DNA of 20,645 nt, taken from positions 8,306 through 28,950 of the forward strand of contig DJWQ01000173.1 in the NCBI GenBank assembly GCA_002441045.1. Direction: 5' to 3'. The number at the start of each line of letters is the position of its first letter. Position 1 is the stretch's first letter. Source of the DNA: Firmicutes bacterium UBA6226 (GTDB lineage: Bacteria > Bacillota_A > Clostridia > Peptostreptococcales > Acidaminobacteraceae). The translations under genes were made by a program, and so were the position numbers. Positions 1-7,472 of the stretch are shown one piece after another. The notes below the pieces were generated by a model. That model did no database searches. It had not been told where the DNA came from and saw only the letters and a list, made by a program, of their open reading frames with translations.

Positions 1-25
1 AGAAAAAGATTAGGAGGAGGTAGCT

Positions 26-2011
26 ATGTATACCCCAAAAAGACCAAGACCCGTTTTCCCTAAAAGAGCTGTCATCACAGCGGGAATGCCTTACGGTAAC
101 AAATCGCTCCACTTTGGACATATCGGAGGCGTTTTTATCCATGCAGACACTTATGCAAGATTCTTAAAAGACAGAATTGGTAACGATAACGTCATTTTTG
201 TTTCAGGTACAGACTGCTATGGATCGCCAATATTGGCAAGCTATAAAAAGCACATTGAAGAAACAAAAGAAGACATTTCAATGGAGGATTATGTTTATCG
301 CTTTCACCTACTACAAAAAGAGGTATTAGGTGCATACGATGTGTCACCAAGTCTTTATGGCGCTTCTGCATTCGGTGAAAGTGGCAAAGTGCATAATAAA
401 GTTTCAGAGAAGCTTTTTGACGCGCTTTATAAGCAAGGAACACTTAAAATCATGTCTTCACCACAATTCTACGATCCTATTGAAAATGCTTACTTAAATG
501 GTAGACAGGTTGTAGGAAAATGTCCTGTGGATGGCTGTCAATCAGACAAAGCGTATGCAGACGAATGTGCGCTGGGCCACCAATACATGCCTGAAGAATT
601 AATCGATCCTGTGAGTACACTTTCAGGTGAAAAGCCTGTATTAAAGGATGTCAACAACTGGTATTTTGTACTTGATGACTACATGACGCATCTACAAGAA
701 ATGGTTAATAAGATGCGTAAAGAAAAACACGTTAGAGCAAATGTGATTAATACCATCGAAGAATTCTTAAAACCACCTGTGATTTATGTTAAAAGAAAAG
801 ACCATGAGTTATTAGTTGCAGAAGGCGCAGAACTAGGTGCTGATGATGTACAAGATGATGGTAAAAAACCTTCTGTTACTTATGTCTTTAAATCACTTGA
901 TGCAAGGGATCATGCGAGAACTGAGCTAGAAAAGTTTAATATCAGATATAGAACAGGTAAAACACTCGTGCCATTTAGACTCTCGGGTAATATTGAGTGG
1001 GGCGTACCTGTACCAAACAAAGATCAATTAGAGGATTTAACTTTTTGGGTATGGCCAGAATCTCTTTGGGCGCCAATTAGCTTTACCATTACACATTTAG
1101 AATCAATAGGTAAAAAAGCGGAAGAGTGGCAATCGTGGTGGTTAGATCAAGATTCTAAAATTTATCAATTCATAGGCGAAGATAACATTTATTTCTACGG
1201 TGTTGCGGAGATGGGGATGTTAATGGCTTATTTGGGTATTCATCCAAATGATGGCTTATCGATCGATTCGGTTAATTTCCCTGAACTGGTTGCGAATTGC
1301 CATTTGTTATTCCTGGATTCGAAGGCAAGTAGTTCAAGCGACATCAAACCGCCTATGGCAGGCGAGCTTTTAGACTATTATACAAAAGACCAACTTAGAA
1401 TGCACTTTTTAAGCCTAGGCCTTTCTAAAAAATCAGTTAGTTTTAGCCCAAAACCATTTGATCCAAGTTGTCCTGCTGATGCACCCGACGTTGTGTTAAA
1501 AGACGGTAATTTATTGACCAATGTTTACAACCGCCTATTAAGATCTTGCTTCTATACGTCACAAAAATACTTTGATTCAGTTGTTCCTAAGGTAGCCGTT
1601 AAAGAAGAGATGCTTGATCTGGTACACAAAGCAGTCTATGACTATGAACACAACATGGCAAGACAAGAGTTCCATTTAGTGATTTATACGATGGATGAGA
1701 TTATTAGAAACGTCAGCAAATACTGGTCAAAATACATGAAGCTTGCAGATGATCAAGACAGTGATGAAATGAGAGCAGGCGTTGTAGCGGATTGTCTTTA
1801 TGCTTGTAAAGTCATCTTGACTCTGTTACACCCAATTACACCGACAAGTGCTGAATTTGTTAGAGAATATCTAAACCTAGATGAAAGTTTATGGTCTTGG
1901 GAGCATATTTTTGATGGCATTGAAGCCCATATGGCGAACCCAGAAACACATCAACTTAAGTTTATCGAACCAAAATTTGACTTCTATAAAAAGGATGAAA
2001 GTCAATTTTAA
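26..2011 (+). CDS. Divergent methionyl-tRNA synthetase-like class I aminoacyl-tRNA ligase
   Basis: A 661-residue class I tRNA ligase most like bacterial MetRS, which charges tRNA(Met) with methionine in the cytosol. Seen: an HIGH-type motif (HFGHIGG, residues 29-35) after MPYGNKSL; GTDCYGSPI (61-69) where E. coli-type MetRS has a DDAHGTPI-like string; a zinc-knuckle-like segment with Cys166, Cys171, Cys181 and His185, spaced unlike the usual paired CxxC; WGVPVP (325-330); and an anticodon-binding-like helical C-terminus. There is no C-terminal EMAP/tRNA-binding domain. About 65 residues (roughly 250-315) look inserted relative to E. coli MetRS. Where KMSKS should be there is KASSSS (433-438), so the second lysine is missing. 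The start follows GGAGGAGG by six bases. It may be a true but diverged MetRS or a paralogue with another role, so I give no gene symbol. A leader such as a T-box would lie outside the window. Confidence 0.8.
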   Translation: MYTPKRPRPVFPKRAVITAGMPYGNKSLHFGHIGGVFIHADTYARFLKDRIGNDNVIFVSGTDCYGSPILASYKKHIEETKEDISMEDYVYRFHLLQKEVLGAYDVSPSLYGASAFGESGKVHNKVSEKLFDALYKQGTLKIMSSPQFYDPIENAYLNGRQVVGKCPVDGCQSDKAYADECALGHQYMPEELIDPVSTLSGEKPVLKDVNNWYFVLDDYMTHLQEMVNKMRKEKHVRANVINTIEEFLKPPVIYVKRKDHELLVAEGAELGADDVQDDGKKPSVTYVFKSLDARDHARTELEKFNIRYRTGKTLVPFRLSGNIEWGVPVPNKDQLEDLTFWVWPESLWAPISFTITHLESIGKKAEEWQSWWLDQDSKIYQFIGEDNIYFYGVAEMGMLMAYLGIHPNDGLSIDSVNFPELVANCHLLFLDSKASSSSDIKPPMAGELLDYYTKDQLRMHFLSLGLSKKSVSFSPKPFDPSCPADAPDVVLKDGNLLTNVYNRLLRSCFYTSQKYFDSVVPKVAVKEEMLDLVHKAVYDYEHNMARQEFHLVIYTMDEIIRNVSKYWSKYMKLADDQDSDEMRAGVVADCLYACKVILTLLHPITPTSAEFVREYLNLDESLWSWEHIFDGIEAHMANPETHQLKFIEPKFDFYKKDESQF

Positions 2012-2022
2012 TAAATAAAAAG

Positions 2023-2090
2023 ACCTAGCTCTTTTGATTGGACTGATTCCCATTTGGGGATGAGTGCCCAATTAGAGCTAGGTTATTTTT
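2023..2090. terminator. Bidirectional intrinsic terminator between convergent genes
   Basis: A perfect 10-bp outer stem (ACCTAGCTCT at 2023-2032 with AGAGCTAGGT at 2074-2083) is extended by GATTGG/CCAATT (2036-2041/2068-2073) and an inner hairpin ATTCCC/GGGGAT (2046-2051/2056-2061). A T run follows on the plus strand (2084-2091), and an A-rich tract precedes the stem (2012-2022), which serves as the T run on the minus strand. It lies between the synthetase and the convergent glycosidase, so it should stop both transcripts. Confidence 0.9.
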
Positions 2091-2112
2091 TATAGAAAAC
2101 CAAATGAGTGTA

Positions 2113-3408
2113 TTAAACTAATTTAAAATATGCTTTGTTGGCCTTTACTAGTTCATCAAGAGCAGATTTAAGTAGATTGCCTGTTGTACAAAGTGGATGA
2201 ACCGTTAAGGCTTGCATCGCAATATCATAGGAATTATTAAGAGCGGCCTCTATCACCAGTCGCTCGTAACCTTTGATAGCCGTAATTTCAGCTCTAATAG
2301 GAAATGGCAGAGTCGTAACAGGAAGTGGCAACGGACCACTTTTTGTGATGATGCAAGTGGTTTCGATGACAGCGTCGTCTGGGAGTTCTTTAAGAGTGCC
2401 ATTATTGGGTACATTGACAACCATAAAATTTCTTTTATCCACATAGATGGAACGGATAAGTTCACAGGCTGCTTCCGAATAATAAGCACCACCTCGCTTT
2501 GAAAGTGCCTCGGGCTTTACCGATAAATTTGGATCAGCATAGATTTTAAAAAGCTCTTCTTCAACTGCTTTAACCACAGCACCTCTGGAACCTTCCTTTT
2601 CAAATGCTGCTTTTGCATCTGAGTACATTTCATCTTTCAAGTAATAATAAGTATGATAGTAACAAGGTAAAACACCGAGCCCTTTTATCTGAGACGCTTG
2701 ATAACTCGCATGACCAATATTTTTTGGATTAAAAGTTTCATCATTTAAAAGAGGTTCGAGTATGAAAGGGAGCTGTTCTTTGCCATCTACTTTTATTTGA
2801 TGCGCATATACATAATGATTTAGCCCTGTCATTTGTACAAACAACGAGTCACCAGTGACATGGGCTTCTATTAGCTTTTGCATGTTCACAGGAACATTGC
2901 AAAGTCCAACCACTTTGATTTTTGAAAATCTAGATACAACCTCAGTAATTATACCTGCAGGATTGGTAAAGTTAATGAGCCAAGCGTTTGGACAGAGACG
3001 TTCCATGTCTTTAACGATACTAAGAATCACGGGAATGGTTCTCAGCGCCTTTCCAAAACCAGCAAGACCATTGGTCTCTTGCCCAATCATATCGTGTTCA
3101 AACGCTATGGTCTCATCAGTGATACGCGCGTGGATACCACCGACACGGATTTGGGTAATGACAAAGGCACAATTCAAAAGAGCCTGTTCTCGGTCAAGTG
3201 TATGCGTTATTTTGATAGGTTTACTTGCTTTTTGTACCATTCTAAGCGAAAGCCGTTGAATGATATCGAGCTTTGTAGCACCTTCAAGTATGTCTAATAA
3301 GCAAATTTCCGATATCGGTAAATCATGATATCGATCGATAAAGCCTTCGATTAGTTCAGGGGTGTAGCTTGAGCCACCGCCAATGATCGCAATTTTCAGT
3401 TCAGACAT
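2113..3408 (-). CDS. Glycoside hydrolase family 4, probable 6-phospho-beta-glucosidase
   Basis: A 431-residue NAD- and Mn-dependent GH4 enzyme, expected to cleave phosphorylated beta-glucosides such as cellobiose-6-phosphate after PTS uptake. Seen: N-terminal Rossmann fold with GGGSSYTPELIEGF (10-23); LLDILEG (38-43), the cofactor-selecting region; QIRVGG (86-91); GQETNGLAGF (109-118); INFTNPAG (145-152); and the metal-ligand motifs GLCNVP (Cys170) and LNHYVY (His198). GLCNVP favours the 6-phospho-beta-glucosidase branch over the alpha-glucosidase or alpha-galactosidase branches; this is a family-level judgement. The start chosen is the ATG at 3406-3408, preceded by AGGAGG (3415-3420). The open frame continues 26 codons upstream, but that part is hydrophobic, non-conserved and lacks a ribosome site. 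It is divergent from a DeoR-type regulator. No PTS permease is in the window, so the substrate is inferred. Confidence 0.92.
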   Translation of the reverse strand: MSELKIAIIGGGSSYTPELIEGFIDRYHDLPISEICLLDILEGATKLDIIQRLSLRMVQKASKPIKITHTLDREQALLNCAFVITQIRVGGIHARITDETIAFEHDMIGQETNGLAGFGKALRTIPVILSIVKDMERLCPNAWLINFTNPAGIITEVVSRFSKIKVVGLCNVPVNMQKLIEAHVTGDSLFVQMTGLNHYVYAHQIKVDGKEQLPFILEPLLNDETFNPKNIGHASYQASQIKGLGVLPCYYHTYYYLKDEMYSDAKAAFEKEGSRGAVVKAVEEELFKIYADPNLSVKPEALSKRGGAYYSEAACELIRSIYVDKRNFMVVNVPNNGTLKELPDDAVIETTCIITKSGPLPLPVTTLPFPIRAEITAIKGYERLVIEAALNNSYDIAMQALTVHPLCTTGNLLKSALDELVKANKAYFKLV

Positions 3409-3567
3409 AAAATGCCTCCTAATTTTATTGTTTCTCTTGTAAATAGTATAAAACAATAAAAAATGATAAAAAAGAGGGCAAAACAAGAAATAAATGAGAT
3501 ATAATGTATGTGAATAAGAAAATGAGAAACAGTTAACATTGCACGAAAACAGTTTTATGGAGGAGAT
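3409..3567. promoter_or_regulatory. Divergent control region of the glycosidase and DeoR-type regulator
   Basis: A 159-base AT-rich spacer between two divergent starts. Plus strand: a perfect TATAAT at 3500-3505 without a recognisable -35. Minus strand: a TATACT-like -10 (complement of 3445-3450), also with a poor -35, which suits an activated or repressible promoter. An 8-bp inverted pair, TGTTTCTC (3429-3436) and GAGAAACA (3524-3531), lies downstream of each -10, where a repressor that loops or blocks both promoters could bind. AACAGTT also occurs twice (from 3528 and 3548). Operator function is inferred. Confidence 0.45.
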
Positions 3568-4329
3568 ATGACCGCTTCAGAACGATTAAAAGAAATCACA
3601 GAGCAGATAGAAAAATTGGGTACAGTACAAGTAAAAGTGTTGGCTAAACAGTATCATGTAACCGAGGACCTTATAAGAAAAGATCTTAGAAAGCTTGAAA
3701 AAATGGGCGTAGCGGATCGTGTATATGGAGGTGCAGAGCGAAAAAAAAATAAGTTTCAAAATGCTTCGGTGCCATATAGGTTGGAAAGTTATTCAGAAGA
3801 AAAAGCAATTATTGCAAAAAAAGCGCTACAGCTCATCAATGAGATGGATTATGTTTATTTTGACACGTCCAGCACCTCTTACTTTACAGCTATAGAGCTT
3901 GCAAAATCAGGCAAGCAGGTTACCGTGATTACGGATATGCTAGCAATTATGAAAGAACTCTCAGAATATACAAATATTAAGATGATCGGTATAGGCGGTG
4001 ATTTTGATTATTATACAGGTGGTTTTTTAGGCGCTAGCAGTATCAGTCAAATTCGTTCTTTTCATGTGGACATTGCATTTATAAGTTGTAAAAGTATTCA
4101 TCTAGAAAAAAATGCATTATTAGAGGGCTTTGTTGAAATAGGGCACCAAAAGAAGACAATTTTAGATATTGCGCGTATCAAAGTGGCTTTATTGATGCAT
4201 TTGAAGTTTAGAGAAACAGGTGTATTTCATTTTTATGATGCCAACCATCTTGATTATATCGTCACAGATACCGAGGTAACTGACACAGAGCTGAAACAAA
4301 TAAAAGATTTAAAAATAAAACTAGTTTAA
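3568..4329 (+). CDS. DeoR-family transcriptional regulator
   Basis: A 253-residue sugar-responsive DNA-binding protein. The N-terminal winged helix (about 5-57) carries the family pattern RLKEITEQIEKLGTVQVKVL, then VTEDLIRKDLRKLEKMG and RVYGGAE. The C-terminal part (about 75-235) looks like a DeoR sensor fold, with FDTSSTSYFTAIEL (sugar-phosphate loop), VTVITD, IGGDFDYYTGGFLG and a late DANHLDYIVTDTE segment. DeoR regulators usually repress sugar-use genes until a phosphorylated sugar binds. The divergent GH4 glycosidase is the obvious target, and autoregulation is likely. The late region is somewhat atypical: KVALLMHLKFRETGVFHF replaces the common KxxxxDxSKF pattern. The start follows GGAGGAG (3559-3565). 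Confidence 0.88.
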   Translation: MTASERLKEITEQIEKLGTVQVKVLAKQYHVTEDLIRKDLRKLEKMGVADRVYGGAERKKNKFQNASVPYRLESYSEEKAIIAKKALQLINEMDYVYFDTSSTSYFTAIELAKSGKQVTVITDMLAIMKELSEYTNIKMIGIGGDFDYYTGGFLGASSISQIRSFHVDIAFISCKSIHLEKNALLEGFVEIGHQKKTILDIARIKVALLMHLKFRETGVFHFYDANHLDYIVTDTEVTDTELKQIKDLKIKLV

Positions 4330-4346
4330 TCTATCAGGAGCTGTAG

Positions 4347-4390
4347 TATAATGGATAATATTGACAGAATCTTTACATAAGGAGGCTCAC
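4347..4390 (+). promoter_or_regulatory. Promoter -10 and ribosome site that fix the start of the diguanylate cyclase
   Basis: A perfect TATAAT lies at 4347-4352 with only a weak -35 (TTTAAT, 4325-4330). Transcription from it would begin near 4359. A strong ribosome site AAGGAGG (4379-4385) sits five bases before a TTG at 4391. The in-frame upstream TTG at 4361 would lie almost at the transcript's 5' end without a ribosome site. Confidence 0.6.
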
Positions 4391-6016
4391 TTGAAATTGA
4401 ATACTTATTTAAATGCAGAAATTCTAAAATCAAAAGAGCTTGCTTTTCAAGATCCGAAAAAATCTTTCGAGCTTGCAAAAGAAGCTTATGAACTCTCTAA
4501 AATCCATTGTCTTGAGATAGAAGAAGGTCTATCCTTGTTCCAAATGGCTTATGCGTGTAGGGTGATGTCCAAGTACTCTGAAGGTCTGAACTTTGCCTTT
4601 AAATCACTGGATATTATGAAAAAGAACCACCATGTTAAAGGCATCTACAAGGCAATGAACATCATTGGTATTATATATTTCTATTATGGAGCGATGACGG
4701 ATGCACTGGAAAATTTTATGAGTGCACTTTCGATGATCGATGAAGAAGATGATTTTAATTTAATGTCCTCCTTGCTCAATAACATAGGAGAAGTATACCG
4801 TGAAGCTGGCGCGTATGTTGAAGCTTCAACCTACTATCATCAAGCGCTTGAAATTTGTCTAAAACATAACTTGAATATCAATGCGTCAGCGATCTATTTA
4901 AATCTAGGGGAAGTCGCCTATCAAGAGAAGCATTATTCCGAATCCAATGATTACATGCAAAAAGGATATGCACTTTTAGTGGGTGAAAATAGGTTGTTAG
5001 AATTAGGTGAGGCAGAAACTAAAATCGGCCGTGCTCTTGTGGCGCAAGGTTTTTACGATCAAGCAAAATCAACTTTCTTATCAGCACTTAATAAGCTTAA
5101 TTCAGTTGAAAACAAATATTACCTAGTAGATTTATTGATAGAAATGGCCAGACTTGATCAAAGAATCAATCATAGTCCGATGAGAAATTTGAATGAAGCC
5201 TTGTCATTGGCTTCTGAACAAGGACTTGTCATAAAAGAAGTTAAAATTTATGAAAAAATATCAAATTACTATGAATCAAAAGGTGATTTTGCAAAAGCGT
5301 TGGCCTATTATAAGCGATTTCATTTAAAGCAAGCAGAAGTGGAAGCCTCTAATCTTTCCAAGCGCTTGGAAATCTTATCCGTTGAATTTGATTACTATAA
5401 AGAAAAGAAAGAGAATCTGAAGTTTAGACAGATGACAGCTCGTTTAGAACGCGAAATTGAATCTTATAATCGATCTTTAGAATCCATAAGGAGTCAAAAC
5501 CAAGAACTTTTAAAAGAATCTCTATACGATGAGCTAACAAAGATTTATAACCGCCGAGGTCTTGAAAAAGCATATCAAGAACTGTTTGAAAACAATTCAA
5601 AGCTGCAGTTGGCGGTTTTAATTGTGGATATTGACCGATTTAAAGGTTATAACGATACCTGGGGACATGTAAAAGGTGATACCTGCTTGGTTCGAATTGC
5701 GGAGGAAATGTCTAATAATTTTAAACAATCCATCATAGCGAGATATGGAGGAGAAGAGTTTTTGATTATCGTTCAAGTGGATGCCTTCGATAAAGCATAT
5801 CAACTGGCTGAAAAGTTTCGAGAAAATGTTCAAGATCTAGGTATTCAGGCTAGTATCGATGAAGATCGCGTTGTAACGGTTAGTGTTGGTGGTTATTTTG
5901 GTACGTTTGATAAACAGTCACTCTTAGGTGCTATCGAAATTGCAGATAAAGAGCTTTACAAAGCAAAGGACAGTGGTAGAAATAAAGTTCGTATCTCGAA
6001 GGAAATTCATGGGTAA
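4391..6016 (+). CDS. TPR-repeat diguanylate cyclase (GGDEF domain)
   Basis: A 541-residue soluble protein that should make cyclic di-GMP from two GTP. Residues about 20-335 are a helical TPR array, for example NIIGIIYFYYGAMTDALENF and LNNIGEVYREAGAYVEAS, likely a protein-binding or peptide-sensing module. A coiled linker (about 335-378) joins it to a GGDEF domain that begins DELTKIYNRR (380-389). Seen active-site elements: VDIDRFKGYNDTWGHVKGD and RYGGEEF (GGEEF 453-457), consistent with activity. The product-inhibition I-site (RxxD before the GG) is absent, with FKQS in its place. There are no membrane segments or signal peptide. The start chosen is TTG at 4391 because AAGGAGG lies five bases before it; an in-frame TTG at 4361 would add ten residues but has no ribosome site. 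Its trigger cannot be read from sequence. Confidence 0.9.
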   Translation: MKLNTYLNAEILKSKELAFQDPKKSFELAKEAYELSKIHCLEIEEGLSLFQMAYACRVMSKYSEGLNFAFKSLDIMKKNHHVKGIYKAMNIIGIIYFYYGAMTDALENFMSALSMIDEEDDFNLMSSLLNNIGEVYREAGAYVEASTYYHQALEICLKHNLNINASAIYLNLGEVAYQEKHYSESNDYMQKGYALLVGENRLLELGEAETKIGRALVAQGFYDQAKSTFLSALNKLNSVENKYYLVDLLIEMARLDQRINHSPMRNLNEALSLASEQGLVIKEVKIYEKISNYYESKGDFAKALAYYKRFHLKQAEVEASNLSKRLEILSVEFDYYKEKKENLKFRQMTARLEREIESYNRSLESIRSQNQELLKESLYDELTKIYNRRGLEKAYQELFENNSKLQLAVLIVDIDRFKGYNDTWGHVKGDTCLVRIAEEMSNNFKQSIIARYGGEEFLIIVQVDAFDKAYQLAEKFRENVQDLGIQASIDEDRVVTVSVGGYFGTFDKQSLLGAIEIADKELYKAKDSGRNKVRISKEIHG

Positions 6017-6020
6017 ATGC

Positions 6021-6049
6021 TTGTCCCGATGATGAGATTGACGTATAAT
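6021..6049 (+). promoter_or_regulatory. Sigma-A-type promoter of the aminopeptidase gene
   Basis: TTGTCC (6021-6026) and a perfect TATAAT (6044-6049) are separated by exactly 17 bases, just after the diguanylate cyclase stop. The predicted transcript starts near 6056, and the ribosome site TAGGAG is at 6067-6072. Confidence 0.7.
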
Positions 6050-6078
6050 TAAGTGATACTAAGAGATAGGAGCTGAAA

Positions 6079-7311
6079 ATGATGGATTACAACAAGGCAA
6101 TTGAGAAATATGCAGAACTATTAGTCAAAGTAGGCATTAATGTACAACCAAAAGAAGGTTTAATCGTCGTTTCTAATCAATGGGGATTACCACTTGCGCG
6201 AGAAGTTATGAAAAAAGCTTACGAAGCAGGCGCGAAACACGTTGAATACATGATGGGCGATGACGAAATGGCCATCGCAAGATACCAAAACGCGAAGGAT
6301 TATGTATTTGAGAATTATCCTGAATGGAAAGTAGATTTAATGATCAAACTCTATGAAGATAATTACCATCATTTATTCATTATTGCGCCAGATCCAGAGT
6401 TATTAAAACAAATTCCAAGTGAAAAAGTTGCAATAGATCAAAAAACAGCGTCAGCAGCGATGTCACCAGCTACAAAATACCGTATGACGGGCCAAACCAA
6501 ATGGTGTATTGCCGCTGTTCCATCTGAAGCTTGGGCTAAAAGTGTCTACCCAGAAAAGTCAACTGAAGAAGCGATTGATGGGTTATGGGGAAAAATCCTT
6601 GATGCAACTCGTGTGAGTCTCGACAACCCTGTTGAAGCTTGGCAAGAGCACGATAAAATGCTTAAAAAATATAAGAACTTCTTAAATGAAAAGCAATTTG
6701 ATAAATTGGTTTTAACAGCACCTGGCACTGAACTTGAAATCGGCTTAGCAGATGAACATTTCTGGATGGGTGGTTCAAAAGAAAGTTGGGCTAAAGATGC
6801 TTTTGTTGCGAACATACCGACAGAAGAAGTCTTTACAACACCTCATAAGTTAAGAGTCAATGGAACCGTTAAATCCACAAAGCCGCTTAGTCATAATGGC
6901 AAGATCGTCGATGGGTTTGGTTTCACTTTTAAAGACGGTAAAGTTGTCGATTACTATGCTGAGAAGGGTAAAGAGGTACTTGATCAGTTACTTGCTAACG
7001 ATGATGGTGCATCCTATTTAGGAGAAGTTGCACTTGTACAAGACGACTCTCCAATTTCAAATACAGGCATTTTATTTAACAACACACTTTTCGATGAAAA
7101 TGCATCCGTACATTTAGCACTCGGTAGAGCATACGCTTATGCCATGAGAAATGGTTCGGCGTTATCTCAAGAAGAGCTCGAAGCAAAAGGGGCTAACTTT
7201 AGTTTGATTCACGTTGATTTTATGATCGGTGGTCCAGAGATGGAAATCATCGCTTACTCTAAAGAGGGTGAAGCAACACCTTTGTTTAAGCAAGGCAATT
7301 GGACATTCTAA
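6079..7311 (+). CDS. M29-family metallo-aminopeptidase (AmpS/PepS type)
   Basis: A 410-residue cytosolic aminopeptidase that removes N-terminal residues from peptides with a two-metal centre. All six residues of the M29 metal and catalytic set are visible: Glu250 (NIPTEEVF), Glu316 (YLGEVALV), His345 (ASVHLALG), Tyr352 (RAYAY), His378 and Asp380 (IHVDFMIG). The N-terminal domain shows [19 protein letters not shown] and YEAGAKHVE, typical of the family. The length of about 410 is normal. It has its own promoter and a strong terminator, so it is monocistronic. Two adjacent ATGs (6079 and 6082) could each serve as start; the ribosome site TAGGAG is six bases before the first. Peptide turnover fits an amino-acid-using anaerobe, but that link is inference. 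Confidence 0.95.
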   Translation: MMDYNKAIEKYAELLVKVGINVQPKEGLIVVSNQWGLPLAREVMKKAYEAGAKHVEYMMGDDEMAIARYQNAKDYVFENYPEWKVDLMIKLYEDNYHHLFIIAPDPELLKQIPSEKVAIDQKTASAAMSPATKYRMTGQTKWCIAAVPSEAWAKSVYPEKSTEEAIDGLWGKILDATRVSLDNPVEAWQEHDKMLKKYKNFLNEKQFDKLVLTAPGTELEIGLADEHFWMGGSKESWAKDAFVANIPTEEVFTTPHKLRVNGTVKSTKPLSHNGKIVDGFGFTFKDGKVVDYYAEKGKEVLDQLLANDDGASYLGEVALVQDDSPISNTGILFNNTLFDENASVHLALGRAYAYAMRNGSALSQEELEAKGANFSLIHVDFMIGGPEMEIIAYSKEGEATPLFKQGNWTF

Positions 7312-7324
7312 TATTTGAAATACG

Positions 7325-7361
7325 AAACCACTATTTGAAAGCGTCAAATAGTGGTTTTTTT
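7325..7361 (+). terminator. Intrinsic terminator of the aminopeptidase gene
   Basis: A perfect 14-bp stem (7325-7338 paired with 7344-7357) with a five-base loop AAGCG and a T run through 7361, starting 13 bases after the stop codon. Confidence 0.95.
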
Positions 7362-7472
7362 AATTTGCATGTCGATGAAATTTTGAATTATTGCAGACTA
7401 TCTATATCATTTGGGTATAAACAATACATTATTTGTGCGTATTTAGATACATTGTGTCGAATCGAGGTAATC

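Noticed and set aside
2855..3259. 134-codon plus-strand frame opposite the glycosidase
   Set aside because: It lies antisense to conserved GH4 motifs and its translation has no domain-like features.
3409..3486. 26-codon upstream extension of the GH4 frame on the minus strand
   Set aside because: It lies upstream of a strong ribosome site and of the conserved MSELKIAIIGGG start, and covers the probable promoter.
4351..4380. Nine-codon ATG frame before the diguanylate cyclase
   Set aside because: Its ATG overlaps the -10 element, so it would not be on the expected transcript.
7299..7472. Open N-terminal extension of the GGDEF-EAL receptor frame
   Set aside because: It overlaps the 3' end of the aminopeptidase gene and its terminator, has no ribosome site, and the natural signal-anchor start is at 7473.
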